A program made the position numbers and the translations under genes. A stretch of DNA of 64,000 nucleotides, taken from contig JBBPEB010000014.1 of NCBI GenBank assembly GCA_039096225.1, forward strand, positions 310,001 through 374,000. Reading direction: 5' to 3'. Each line of letters opens with the position of its first letter. The first letter of the stretch is position 1. The notes under the pieces are model-generated. The model made no database searches. It was given only the letters and a program-made list of their open reading frames with translations, and had not been told where the DNA came from. The DNA is from Blastocystis sp. Blastoise (lineage: Eukaryota; Sar; Bigyra; Opalinata; Blastocystidae). Below, one piece after another: positions 1 to 14,165 of the stretch.

Positions 1-297
1 GCCATACATCATCGATGACCATGGAATTAGACTTATTGATGTACCAATAAGAAATGGATAGTAAAGGATACCTTCTTTTGCCACTTCAGACACATAAGGA
101 AATAAACATCCACCTTGATACCTATAAAAAAACAAAATTAAAAAATGATGAATAAAAAATTGGTCATACGTATTCAGAATTGGACTCAATACTCCAGCAA
201 TACAAAGAAGACCACATATTGGGTACACAGTAAAGTAAATACCATAACACTCAAAAAAATCAATAACAGATTTCACATAATATTCAATTATAAACAT
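1..297 (-). CDS. Frag1/DRAM/Sfk1-like membrane protein, N-terminal part (3' end outside window)
   Basis: Exons 297..170 and 121..<1 (minus strand) with a 48-nt intron (GTATGA...TATAG). The ATG at 297 opens a hydrophobic protein: a first membrane segment around residues 18-38 (TVYPICGLLCIAGVLSPIL), then the loop NTYQGGCLFPYVSEVAKEG, then a second hydrophobic stretch running off the window. A conserved FPYVSE-like motif between the first two membrane segments is typical of the Frag1/DRAM/Sfk1 family (FPxISD in known members), whose members act in GPI-anchor remodelling, plasma-membrane lipid organisation or autophagy. Only about 82 residues are visible, so the family call rests on this motif and topology and is tentative. 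Confidence 0.45.
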   Translation of the reverse strand, partial: MFIIEYYVKSVIDFFECYGIYFTVYPICGLLCIAGVLSPILNTYDQFFIHHFLILFFYRYQGGCLFPYVSEVAKEGILYYPFLIGTSISLIPWSSMMYG

Positions 298-714
298 TAT
301 TCCTAATAGTTATCAGCCTAAATCAATGATTATATATTCAAATTAACAAAAAAAAGATAAATTCTAAAAGATAAATTAAATTAAACACGTTATGAAAAAA
401 AAGAGAGGAGATTAAAAAAGTACTTTATAAACACGATTCCAACATCCAACAAAACCTGATAGAATTCTAAGTATTTGAAGTCAGCCCAACCTTTTTCCAA
501 AACGAAAGTTTTCGAATTCGGTTTTCAAACTGAATTTTGAATATAAAACACTTTAATTTGAAATAAAAACTTTGATGTTTATACACAGTGTAACGTTTAG
601 TAAACAAAAACAATAAATGTTAATAATAATGTCAATATATAATGAATATAACTAGATTAAAATATTGTATTTTTCTAAGGTAAAAATTCAATTGTAAACA
701 TTTTAAGATATAAT
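298..714. other. Intergenic, AT-rich
   Basis: This lies between the 5' end of the Frag1-like gene and the 3' end of the ALYREF gene. It should carry the promoter of the former and the terminator of the latter. I see no open frame or repeat. Confidence 0.5.
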
Positions 715-1488
715 TTAAGCTTGATTAAAGATTCTTCCTTTTCTATAGGTAAAAGATAAGATAGTAAGAACAATAATATAAATTTGGAAGCTTATAAAGA
801 ATATAAAAATGATACATACTTTACAAGATTATTTGAATTACCTTGATAGCCAATTGTGGGAGCAGCAGTACTATTGATTGATGTATATATAAATGAGAAA
901 CAAATACAAAACTTACTTGGCTGTAGAATTATTCTCTTTGTCTATAGTAGAAAAAAAAATGATAAATAAAAAATGAGTAGAGAGTAGTTAAATATGATAA
1001 TAATATAGAATAGGAATGCATATTAGAAGCTGAGTTATCTATATACTAATAATGGTAACAGTAACGAGACAAGTATCAATTTCTTGTTGATCGAATTCCT
1101 GGACAGCTTGATCAGCTTCATGAATAGAACTATAAACAATCACAGCAGTACCCTAGTATATATATAGATATATAGTTTATATATAAGAATAAATAGAGAA
1201 CGATCCTATAATGAATTGTTCGTTTTAATAATAGACTTACAATACATTTACCATTATTATCCTTATTCACAGTAACACTTTTTACAGTACCACCTATGGT
1301 GATAATTATATTATTATTATGTTAAATATAATAATAATAGTATAAATTTAAATATAATAATAAATATAATACATACAATTTTGGAAAAGTTCTTGAAGGT
1401 CGGATTCGTTGATATAATCGGGGAGACCGCTGACTTGAACATGGGCTCCTATAGTATAATAATAATAGACATAATAAACATAATAAAC

Positions 1489-1572
<84 letters not shown>

Positions 1573-2283
1573 TACCAGTTGAGTATGATTTTGAAGAGTT
1601 TCCAATCCCTAAAAATAAAACATAGAGAGAATGGATATAGGATAAAGTGTCAGCCACCCCAATAGAGAATGGACACAGAGAGATGTCACATAGATATAAC
1701 AATGTTATTAATAAATGAATCAAATATCTTGTTTCCTTTTCATTACGAAAATGATGAAATATCGAAAACGATCACAATTCAAAACAATATTCATCAGATT
1801 TCAAAAATGAAATGCGTAACAATAATTTATAGTAATATCATAAAACAGTCTCTCTTATTTACGACCATATAAAAAGGATAACAACATACAATTATTGATT
1901 TCGTTCTTAACGTTGGAACTGATTGTATCATTTTCATATAAATCATGAGACCAGGAAGCATCAGAATCACCTCTAGGAACTCTTGGCTTATTCATTCTTC
2001 TGGAATTGAAATTCTTTCTTCCTGTGAATTTTGTTACAGTTCTTTGAGAGTCATCTTGGAATCTTCTTTGAGTTCTAAACGTATTTCTTCCATTATTTTG
2101 ATAACTTCTGTTGTTGCCATTACGATAGTTATTATATCTTCTCTTATTACCATAACGATGATTATTATTATAATTGTTGGAATTAGAAGAATTCATAGTT
2201 TGAGAGGGTTTCTCGAATTTCTTTTGAAGATCCTCAAGAGACATATCGTAAATAGAGCTTTGATTAGTATTTTCTGTTTCCAT
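715..2283 (-). CDS. ALYREF/Yra1-like mRNA export adaptor (THO/TREX RRM protein)
   Basis: Eight exons on the minus strand: 2283..1890, 1608..1576, 1448..1377, 1293..1241, 1152..1047, 941..917, 870..820, 742..715; 253 aa, phases consistent. Residues 13-24 (DMSLEDLQKKFE) match the UAP56-binding motif of ALY/REF and Yra1 (DMSLDDIIK). An Arg/Asn-rich linker follows. A single RRM spans about residues 144-219, with an RNP2-like segment (HVQVSGLPDYI) and an RNP1-like segment (CIGTAVIVY). The family bridges UAP56/Sub2 and the NXF1 export receptor on spliced mRNA in the nucleus. No second C-terminal UAP56-binding motif is visible; the protein ends KKGRIFNQA. The start is the Met before the UAP56-binding motif; an upstream in-frame Met exists but its extension is not ALYREF-like. 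The gene is divergent from the SQS1-like gene, 238 bp between start codons. Confidence 0.8.
1491..1571. repeat. (AAT)n microsatellite in an ALYREF intron
   Basis: A nearly pure AAT/TAA run fills most of the intron between exons 2 and 3 of the ALYREF gene (intron 1449..1575). Confidence 0.9.
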
Positions 2284-2521
2284 TCTTTTAGAAATAAGGA
2301 ATAATAAACGAAATATATAAGCAGTTCTTTTCAAAGACATCAACAAAAAACCTTTGATTATCAAGAGATTCAACGATGACTAATAAAACGTTTTTGAATA
2401 CTTCCCTATTTTACTTTAAAAGGATGGAACGATATTTTTTTAAATAAGGGAAGTTTTCTATTCCCTAGCGACAAAAAAAAGTATTCTCAAATTCGATTGT
2501 TCCGTAGTAGTCTTAAAAGCA

Positions 2522-3969
2522 ATGGGTAAGCGATATAAGAATCAAAAAGGGAAGTCAAAATCATTCAAGCCAAGTAGAGATATGAAACCTGGAAAATTGA
2601 ACTATTTTAATAATGAATTTAATTCTTCATTTCATTTTGATGGAATGGAATCTAATTCAGAAGACTCAGATGACTATTTACAGGACGTATATGATCTTAT
2701 ATTTTATGTTTAATTCTTTCATTAGGTTCTTCGAACCTATCAGTTAAATAAAAAGTCTCATGAGAATCATGTACGTTTGATATTTCTTTTAATATAAAAA
2801 AACTAATATTTATTTATAAAAATAGAACAAAAAAACAGGCGAAAAACAAAAAGAAGAAGATTTTATTTCTATTCCAAGTGAAAATCTAGATATCGATTAT
2901 TCTGTAATTGATCAATATCAAAAAATGTATATTATCATAATATTTATATTATATTTCATCTATCTAAAGTAGTCATCAGCATAATCAACTTGACCACTAT
3001 GACCAAATGTTAAGTATATATTAGTGATACAAATTTAATACATTTCTTTGGATATATAGAATATATATTTATTTATTGTTATAAAATGATCACGATATTA
3101 TATATATATAGATGAGGCCTATAAAGATTCGAAGAGTCAGATGAAGATAGGTAATGTAATAATTGATTTCGATGATAGTGATTCGTCCTCTGAAGGCTCT
3201 TATACATTTATTAGGCATAATACGAAAGCAAACAAGAATCATAATAGAAATAATTATAATAAGAATAATAATAGAAATAATAATAATTATAATAAGAATA
3301 ATAATAAGTATAATAAGAATAAGGAATCGAGTGTGTCTGGTGGTATGAGTAATTATGATATGCATGAATATGATATATCTTCTCATTATAAGAATCCGTC
3401 TATTATATTGGATGCAGAGGATGCCCAAGAGGGTATAGAAGAGAACCCTTTATATATAGTAGATCGATCTGGGACTGATAGAATGTCATTGTATGATATA
3501 TATAAAGAAGATTATGAGAAACAAGAGGAGAAAATAGATAGCGAAGATGATGAAAAAGAAGAAAAGGAAGAAGAAAATGATAATGATGAAGAAATAAAAG
3601 GAATAGAAGTAGTAGAAGAAGAAGAAGAAAATGATGATGATGAAGAAGAGGAAAATGATGAAGAAGAAGAAAATGATGAAGAAGAAGAAAATGATGATGA
3701 AGAAGAAGAAGAAGAGGAAAATGATGAAGAAGAAGAAAATGATGAAGATGATGATGAAGAAGAAGAAGAGGAAAATAATGAAGAAGATAAAGGAGAAGAA
3801 AATGATGAAAATGATGAAGAAGAAGAGGAAATCAAGGTTCCAACGTTTCTTATTGATCATGACCCATCTGTTGATACATATGATGAATCAAATCCAAACT
3901 TTTATAGCGCTAAAGATATATATACACAGGAGCAAGATACACATGAACTATTAGGTGCCTATAAACGAC

Positions 3970-4028
<59 letters not shown>

Positions 4029-5128
4029 GATAATATAAATTATTATTATCGTTTCTATTAAATTATCTATCAATATTCTTTTCTATTATATAAATATATA
4101 TAGAGCATATTGAGTGTATTAATAGGAGTGATGTATTGAATCATCTTCATTTCTTTGTAGAGAATCCATATATAAACACATTCACTTATTTACCTATATC
4201 TTCAAAACAAGCTGTTCAAAAGGTATATATATATATATATTAATCATTATTTACAGTTTATTATACTAGTTCATATATTAAATACTATATAGATATCGGA
4301 TATAGCAAGGGAATTCGGACTTATCGTCAAATGTGAACATGACAAGAAATATACATATATTACGGTTATTAAACCAAATAACTACAAGTATATATCAATC
4401 GTTTTTATTTTCTTTATATCTATTTCATTATTATTATTTATTAAATTATATTAATTATTATATTATAAATCTTTCCAACTATCAATATATTATCAATGTA
4501 TATATTTAAAAAGTGTCATTCTTATTCTAAAAAACTCTCTTTTTTATCAGTATTTTTATATTCATTATATTCTACTTTAATTCGTTATAGATATAAGCCC
4601 TCAAGATCTATCGTGAAGAGGAAGAAGAATAAGGCTAAAGTCGAAAATAGAAAGAAACGAGCCTTAAAAAAGAAGGAAACAGCTCAAATAGAATCTATTC
4701 ATAATACTGTATATATATAGTATTCTTTATATGTTCATTGCCATTATATATCTTTATATTATCATTATGTTTTATAAGATATTTATAATATTATTGTAAT
4801 ATATTTATATAATATACTATATATATGTATGTATAGATAAAGAGTATGAATATACCAATATCTACCGAGAATAAAGGACATAAATTACTTGAAAAAATAG
4901 GATGGATGGGAGGAGGTTTAGGAAAGGAAGGACAAGGTATATATATATAATATCATTTGCATTCTTTCATGTATATATATATATATATATATAGGAATAT
5001 GTGAGCCTATATCGATCTCTATAAAGCATAATAATTTAGGTATTGGTGCTTATACATCTTCATCTCAATCTACATCTGTGATGAGAGATCATACTTTATT
5101 TATTAAGGGGAAATCAACATTAGAGTAA
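2522..5128 (+). CDS. SQS1-like R3H and G-patch domain protein
   Basis: Ten exons: 2522..2686, 2726..2770, 2826..2926, 2971..3014, 3112..3969, 4104..4222, 4293..4387, 4591..4708, 4837..4936, 4995..5128; 592 aa. The basic start (MGKRYKNQKGKSKSF) resembles yeast Sqs1. An Asn/Lys-rich stretch and a long Glu/Asp tract (about residues 258-358) precede an R3H domain at about 405-475 (SDVLNHLHFF ... ISDIAREFGLIV). A Lys/Arg-rich linker then leads to a G-patch at about 524-565 (GHKLLEKIGWMGGGLGKEGQG). In yeast, Sqs1/Pfa1 binds and stimulates the helicase Prp43 through its G-patch, in ribosome biogenesis and spliceosome disassembly; that role here is inferred from domain order. The exon 4 donor was chosen to keep the frame (GTATATATT at 3015). 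The 5' end is divergent from ALYREF. Confidence 0.8.
3970..4025. repeat. (TA)n microsatellite in an SQS1-like intron
   Basis: A pure TA run directly follows the exon 5 donor. It would translate as Ile-Tyr repeats if read through. Confidence 0.9.
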
Positions 5129-5316
5129 ATAATAATCTTTTATATAGATTCAGACACTGATATGATTGATATATATTGTTTGTTTTTTGTTTATTTTACT
5201 ATTGTTATAACAAACATATTTATTCATTCGACAATAGTTAAAAAAAAAAAAAGAGAGTAAAAACAAAACAACATATTCATAAGATTTCACTACAATAGTA
5301 CACGATTACATGATAT

Positions 5317-7099
<1,783 letters not shown>

Positions 7100-7363
7100 T
7101 TACTAATTGAAAATATATAGTATTTGGTTTTTATAGAATGAGAAAAGTCTATAAATCGAAATGAAAACAGTTTCTTTATTTTGGCAAATCCTCTTGGGAA
7201 AAATGAATGAAACAGAAACAAAATGGTTTTTAATAAAACAAAAATGAGACGCATTTTTTTTGCCTATTTATGGAATAGTACTTATTCATGTATACTTATA
7301 TTTAGAACAGAATTATCATGTAGTAATATTTCAATAAAGAAACATTCAATAACACAAAAATCT

Positions 7364-9383
7364 ATGAGTATCGAAACTAATTTGTGTATAAATCAATGGA
7401 AATATGTTGTATATAATATGTAGACATTATAAAAAATAATATTTAGAATGAAGGAAGCCAACATATTATCTTTCGGTATGTTGGTGAGGATAATCTTTTT
7501 TATTACAAGATTCTTCGGTTGAATAAGGTATTTGATTATACACAATTATGGAATATATGTTCTAGAAATCAAAATATATCAGTGAGCCTATCTATACTGA
7601 AGAACAGTTGCTAATCAGTGAATTGTTAGGAACTAGTTCAATATACTTGACTCAACCTGAAGATATTATATTGTATATATTTATATATGTTATATAATTG
7701 TTTATACATATTATAAAGGTCCCAAAATACTATTCAAGGGTTTACAGAGTCTATTCTATCACTTGAAAATGTATGAATATGTTGTGTATTTTAATAATAA
7801 TAATAAACATAATTATTATTATATAGCGTGATAAGAGATGGAAAGAGTGTTTGATGTCTTTATGCACAAATGCTTCTATTCTTCCAAATCTCTTACAAAT
7901 TCCATTAGAACTTCGTGATATACATATAAATAGTAATTATTATTATAAATATCAGATTTTAAAATTGATGTAATGTATTTGTATATATAGATATACATAC
8001 GATTGGAATAGAAATCAAACCAAAATGGGGAGCTATGCCAAAAACAATATCACATGATATACAGAAACATATATGTCGATATTGTATGCAACAACATATA
8101 AAAGTATAAACATTACTATATCTTATAATGCAAATATGACTCTCTATATTGTTTTATGTATCTTCTAAAACTTATATATTTCCATGAATATCTTTAGTAT
8201 AAGAAAGGATCTATTTCTTCTATTTCTACATATTGTCCTCTTCAATTCTTTTCTTCTTCTCCTGTATTGCGTATGTCAGCACTAATGTCACTCTTACAAA
8301 ATAATCAAAATAATATAGTCTTCTTTATGGATGGAACTAAAGTATATACTCTACATATATAATTATATTTATATATAATAATAATAATAATAATTATAAT
8401 TATAATTATAATTATATTAATGATTATATTAATGATTATATTAATAATTGTAATAATAATAATAAATGTAATAATATTAATAATAATAATAATATTAATA
8501 TGTATGATTATTCTTTATACTTTAATTATTAGGTGACTTTAAGTATAATAGAGAAATATATATCATTTATTATCTCTTCATTCCATGAATCAAATATACA
8601 GTTCAAAAAGAATTCGAATGAATATCCATCATCATTTTCAGAACTCTCTATTTCTATACAATATCTACTTTGTCTCCTCTATTCACTATTATATTCATCT
8701 ACTATTGTACATGACTTGTTGAATATCCAAGTATATATATATATATATATTCATAATAAGATTTATTCTATATATATTCATAATAAGATTTATTCTATAT
8801 ATATTTATCATAATTTTTATTCTATATATATTCTATTCTTATATAATTGTTAGACATGTAACAACTATGAGATTGAACAACTTTATGAAATGAAATATAA
8901 AAGTATATATTAATATATATAATAATTCAGTTTTATTCTATATATTTATTATAAATCCTATATTAAAGTGTTTTAATTACATTTATATGATGAGTTTTAT
9001 TTATATAGAACCACAATTGTATGAAGAAAATCTAGAGCGTTATTTGATTTGTAGAGGAGCACGTGACTGTTCCATTCTTCTCTCTTTCTCTCCATCACAA
9101 TATTATAGGATTGCACAATTGACTGATATTATTAAAGTGATTCGTATTGTATATAATTATAATTAGTATTATTATTATAATTATTATATATCATTGCTAG
9201 CTTTGCTTTCAGAATTTATATTCATGATTTATTTAGGGTGATATCTCTTGGTGTTCTTCTATGGGTATAATTGATTTAGAAATGAAGTCTAAGAATAAAA
9301 TTGACGATTGGTATCAACAAGAAATTGCTATTGTTAACAGCTATCTGAATAGTGACGTCAAATGTAAAAAATCTTGTGTGTAG
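7364..9383 (+). CDS. IPK1: Inositol-pentakisphosphate 2-kinase
   Basis: Eleven exons: 7364..7405, 7447..7527, 7566..7672, 7719..7770, 7827..7932, 7991..8103, 8198..8341, 8533..8730, 8854..8902, 9009..9148, 9237..9383; 392 aa, all phases agree. The N-terminus WKYNEGSQHIIFRYVG and KILRLNK match the ATP-binding lobe of IPPK (WxYRxEGxxNLVxxY ... LRLRK). The family signature EIKPKWG is at about residues 137-143, followed by CRYCMQQHIK (typical RFCMHQ segment). RDCSILLSF and the last-exon IIDLEMKSKNKI match the C-terminal lobe (DCS..., LDLDLK). The enzyme phosphorylates the 2-position of IP5 to make IP6, mostly in the nucleus. The start was placed at MSIETN, directly upstream of the conserved W; an upstream ATG at 7223 adds a non-conserved extension. 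Confidence 0.88.
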
Positions 9384-10143
9384 TCTATTAATGTTTATGT
9401 ATACATTAGTTTTTTATATATTATAGTTTATAGAAAAGAATACTTATTACAATACATCACGAGTCAAATATATAACAAAACACTATATTGTTCTTTTCTT
9501 GATAATAATTAATAACTTTTGAAACAAATTTTTATAATCAATGAAATGTTGATATATTTTTGTATATATACATCAACAATAATTCAAAATGAAACAAAGA
9601 AGCTAACAAATATATATATATATATAGAATTGTCCTGAAATAAATCAATAATATAGAATGATTCATTTTTGAGAAAGCCAAAAAGAAAAAGAATAAAGAC
9701 TACTGATAATAAATAGTACATAAATCATAGAATGATTAAAGAATATCCATATAGTTCACAAATTCAATATATTGAAAAAGAAACTTGCTATATAAGAAAT
9801 AATAAAACAAATAGAAAAACAAAACAGCATATATTATCAAAGCATAAAAACAAAGATATAAGTTTTTGTACTTGGTTTTATTTAATAAAAATGAAAAAAA
9901 AAAATGTTAAAAAAAGAGAGAGACATAAAGATAGAAGTTACAAAAAAGAAGACAAAAATTAAAATTAAAAATTAAAATTAAAAAGAGAAAAGTTAGAAAT
10001 AAATAAAATTAAAATTAAAGAAAAAAAAGATGATGAAAACATAAAGAAAAAAGAAATATCTATTTGAATTGACTAAGATTTGTAATATAAATATAAAATA
10101 ATATTTATTTTTACAAAAAAAAAAGAAAGAAAAAGAAGAAATA
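9384..10143. other. Intergenic between convergent IPK1 and Nudix genes
   Basis: AT-rich 3'-to-3' spacer. It contains a 76-codon Lys-rich open frame (9732..9962) with no recognisable domain or splice context, which I do not call a gene, and A-rich stretches near 9950-10140. Confidence 0.5.
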
Positions 10144-10721
10144 CTACTGACATTGAATTGAGAACTTGATATATTCTTGTAAGAAATAAGAAGTTGTCAT
10201 ATTCATAGGTAATAACAAAGCTTCTTCAATAGTACACCATTTTCTTTGACGTTCACTTTCTTCAGGCCAATGTTCATATTCTCTATCTACTTGAAGAATA
10301 AACATCTCCCAACTAGATACACAACAAGAGTTGGAATAATGTGAATGTTGACCAAGTGAATGAGTAATTATACCAGTCACCTAAGATTGAAGACATATAA
10401 GTATATATAAAAAATATATATAAACAAAATAATCAACAAAAAAGGATAAGAAGAATGAAGAAAATATAAGTTAACATAAAAACATTAATGAAAAACTCAT
10501 ATATATACTCCAGCTTCTTCTTTACTTTCACGAATAGCGCATTCTTGACAAGACTCATCATTTTCCCACCCACCCTTAGGGAATCCCCATACCGGCTTCC
10601 TCCTAGAAGTTACTAAGAGAATCTTACCGTTACGCACGGGAATTGTGCCAGCACATAGCCGTATTGTTGCCTTATAGCGCTGTTTATCACGTCCAGTTCT
10701 TGCTACCATATTTAATTCCAT
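10144..10721 (-). CDS. Nudix hydrolase, diphosphoinositol polyphosphate phosphohydrolase type
   Basis: Two exons, minus strand: 10721..10509 and 10380..10144; 149 aa. It opens MELNMVARTGRDKQRY, then AGTIPV and WGFPKGGWE lead into a Nudix box with all key residues (G50 ... R64-E65-x2-E68-E69). The GFPKGGWE lead-in, short length and acidic-aromatic C-terminal half are typical of the DIPP/Ddp1/Aps1 group, which removes beta-phosphates from inositol pyrophosphates (IP7, IP8) and also cleaves diadenosine polyphosphates. The second exon carries EMFILQVDREYEHWPEE and WCTIEEAL, the usual DIPP C-terminal substrate lobe. It lies tail-to-tail with IPK1, which makes the IP6 precursor. Stop is TAG. Confidence 0.82.
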
Positions 10722-11818
10722 TTCTAATTAATTTGTGAAATCCAAGAGCTAATATGTATTATATAACAACTTATCTAGTTGTAAACACTTTATTCATAAG
10801 CCTAATAAAAATTTATTTAGGATTCAAGGTATTCCGACACTAAATACCTGTTCAAAAATTTGTGATGGTTTTAGAATTCTAGAATAGTCGTGATTATTTG
10901 TAGAAGTTCTCCGAAAAACTCGTTTGTCCCAAATTCATTTTTAAGACTTTTCATTTGTTAGTCAATTCGAATCTTATAACGATTCTTGAATATTTCTTCT
11001 TTTTTCAATTGACATATTCATATGTTCAAGTATTCGTTTCTCAAATGTACTTGCTTTCAATTCGTATTTAATTGTATTTTCGTGTTAGATTCCATAAATG
11101 GAAATATCGTGTTTATATTTATCATTTTTTTTAAAGGTTTGACGTGCAAAATATTATTCTCAGAAACGTATTTATATAATAATTATGATATTCACTTGTA
11201 AAAAACATAAAAAACAAAAATGATTACTATTTTCTAAATTTTCTTAACATAAAGATTTCTTCAATTTCCACAGGAATTCAAGTCATTATATTATGTGAAC
11301 TATAAAATGGTATTATAGGAAAAATCATTAGTAAATCAGCCCATTATTAATAATAAATATAACTTTGCAAGAAACAAATATATTAGAATCCTCTTAACAC
11401 ATATATATGACACTCATAAATAAAAAAGTCAGTCCTACTGTGGAACGGAAGTAAAAACCAAAAGAAGCTCTTTTTTCCTTTTTCTGTTTTTTTTTTGTTA
11501 TTCATGGTTTCTCGTTTCTTTTCAGTAGGATTTCATTTTTTATTCTTGGTTTTTAGTTTTTCGTCATGTTGATGATAGTTTAAGAATTTATTTTGTTTGT
11601 GAATAGGGTATAACGACTCTTTCAGAGAGGAAAAAATGGGTGAAAAATATTTTCTACCATTCCTTTAGAGACTTATTGTGACGTATAGTGATGTATAAAA
11701 ATTATATAATGAAGAAGAGAATGATTAAGAGTGATGAACACTGGACGTTTTCAAAAAATGATTTCTTGTTGTTTTTTTCTTGGAATAATGACTCAACTTG
11801 TTTTTTATTGTTTTAGAA
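10722..11818. other. Divergent intergenic region between Nudix and lectin genes
   Basis: About 1.1 kb of AT-rich DNA with no credible coding frame. It must hold both promoters. T-rich tracts lie upstream of the lectin start (11480-11520). No other element is recognisable. Confidence 0.5.
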
Positions 11819-13560
11819 ATGTATTTTAAGTTTGCTGTTTGTTGCATCTTATTTGCTACTGCTGTTTATGCACAAGAAAAGATTGTTGCTAATTCTTTGA
11901 TTCCTCCTCATGAAAAATATGATTCTCAAGGTACATTTTCTTTTTTTTTTTTTTCTTTTATTCTTCTCTGTATTTAATTTAACTTTTTCTTTGTTTTATA
12001 GGTAATCGTTTTATTGATAACTGGATGGTTGGTGGAGATTCTATGATTAAAGAGTATTTTGTAAGACTTACTCCTGATCGTCAATCTAAGATGGGTTATG
12101 CTTGGAATAAATCTCCTTTAAATGAAGATGAATGGGTTGTTAATCTTAAGTTCCGTATTTCTGGTCAAGGTCAAAGTTTATTTGGTGATGGTTTTGCTTT
12201 CTTCTATACTCAAAATTCTTATCATCAAGATGGTAAAATGTTTGGTACTACTGATACATTTAAGGGTTTTTCTGTTGTTTTTGATACTTTCAAGAATACA
12301 GAAGTATATAGATATTTTATAAATAAACTGTTATTATTATTATTATTATTATTATGTTTATTATTATGTTTATTATGTTTATTATTATGTTTATTATTAT
12401 GTTTATTATTATATTTATTATTATGTTTATTATGTTTATTATTATTCTTTTGTTTATTATATTAAATATAGTTTGCTCAATTTCATCGTGATATTGGTTT
12501 ATATGTAAATAGAGATGGCAAACAAGGTGTTTTCAATGAAGATAAACCTCATCCTGGATGCTTCTCTCAATATAGATACTGCGAAAAACGTCAAGATTTC
12601 TCTGTATATACTTATTATTATGTTTATTATATTTATTATATTTATTATATTTATTATATTTATTATATTTATTATATTTATTATATTTATTATTATCTTT
12701 AATATATTTATCTATTTGACTAGGCTGATAATGCCGCTGTTGCTCGTATCGCTTATAATGCTAAGACGGGTACTCTTCGTGTGCTTATCGATGAGCATAA
12801 TACTGGATCCTTCAAGGAATGTATTAATGAACATATCGAAATGGAATTAGGATGGAATAAGTATATATATATATATATATATAATGAATATATTATTATA
12901 TTATTCTGATTATTATATATAGGAATGCTTATATTGGTTTAAGTTCTACAACGGGTCAATTAGCTGATAATCACGATATTCTATCTCTTGTTACTTATGG
13001 TAAGATTAGTGATCCTTCATTAATTGCTGATGAAAAGAAAGTACAAGAAAAACAAATCGCTGAAGAAGAATCCAATCAGTTATCTAAATTACTTCGTGAA
13101 GAAGGAATCGACTTTAATAATCTTAATGTCAATGAAAAAGCTATACTTAACGTTGTTCGTAAGATTGATCAAAAGCAACAGGCTGAAGTCGCTAAACTGA
13201 AGAGAGAATTAGAAAGACAATTAACTGGTATATATATATATAATATATTTATTATATATTTTCTTTCTTATTTCTATAAACTATATATATATATATATAG
13301 CTGTTGATGATAACTTGAATTCCCTTATTAATAAACTTGCAAAGAGAGAGGATGTTTCAGAAGGTCGTATTAATGACCTTGAAAACAGAATCAATGAACG
13401 TATGAATACCAAATTATCCACAGAACTTGATTCTCGTATTCTTAAGTTAGAGTCCTATTTCCAAGAACATTTGAATGAAGAAGTTAAAGCTAAATCTGGA
13501 AAATGGATTTTACCTTTCTGTCTATTATCTATTGTTCTTATTGGTTTCTTTGTCATTGCT

Positions 13561-13607
<47 letters not shown>

Positions 13608-13704
13608 TTAAAAAATATTTATTTTATGATAATTGATATATATATTATAATACATATTTATATAGAGAAAATACAATTATCTTACAAAAACTCATCTTTT
13701 GTAA
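11819..13704 (+). CDS. L-type lectin cargo receptor (VIP36/ERGIC-53 family)
   Basis: Seven exons: 11819..11930, 12002..12303, 12472..12603, 12724..12860, 12923..13227, 13301..13563, 13666..13704; 429 aa. A signal peptide (MYFKFAVCCILFATAVYA) is followed by a legume-lectin-like domain at about 30-270, with DNWMVGGDSM, DGFAFFYTQ, FKGFSVVFDTF and an HPGCFSQYRYC segment whose cysteines may pair. AYIGLSSTTGQLADNHDI is the usual end strand. A coiled-coil/helical stalk (about 275-390), a membrane span (WILPFCLLSIVLIGFFVIAY, about 398-417) and a 12-residue cytosolic tail (RKYNYLTKTHLL) complete it. Such proteins carry high-mannose glycoproteins between ER and Golgi. The tail lacks a C-terminal KKxx or FF signal but ends in a bulky LL. 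Confidence 0.88.
12324..12466. repeat. TTA / TTATG microsatellite in a lectin intron
   Basis: A TTATTA run degenerates into TTTATTATG units and fills the intron between exons 2 and 3. The next intron (12604..12723) is likewise built from TTTATTATA units. Confidence 0.85.
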
Positions 13705-14165
13705 ATTATCCGTTATTATTGATCAAGAGATACATGAACAGAATTAATTCCTATTTAAATAGATAGAGATTAAGTTATAAAAAATTGTTTATGCTTTTGT
13801 TTTTGTTTATAAATTATAAACTACTTAGATTCTTCAAAGTGTAATTATAGATAACAACAAAACTATATATAAACAACGAAATTAAATGAACATGTAACAA
13901 CGACTATAAGAAGCGATACTTAAAGAATAAATAACATAAATATAGAATAGAAAGACAAAACCCCTTAAAAAAATACTATATGTAACATATAGGTTAGGAA
14001 ACGGGCAATAGACAAGAAGAGATTGCATCCAAGTACAAGAAAAAACAGAATAGAAAAAATCTTTATTTATATAGAATAAATAAAATAATATATATATATA
14101 AATTTAAAAAGATATAGCCATCTATCAATAGAATAAAATAAATGAAAGTATTACAGATAAATGAG
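13705..14165. other. Convergent intergenic spacer
   Basis: A 3'-to-3' spacer between the lectin and the unidentified minus-strand gene. It is AT-rich, and I see no coding or structured element in it. Confidence 0.5.

Noticed and set aside
9732-9962. 76-codon Lys-rich open frame
   Set aside because: No domain, no splice context, composition expected of A-rich 3' flanking DNA.
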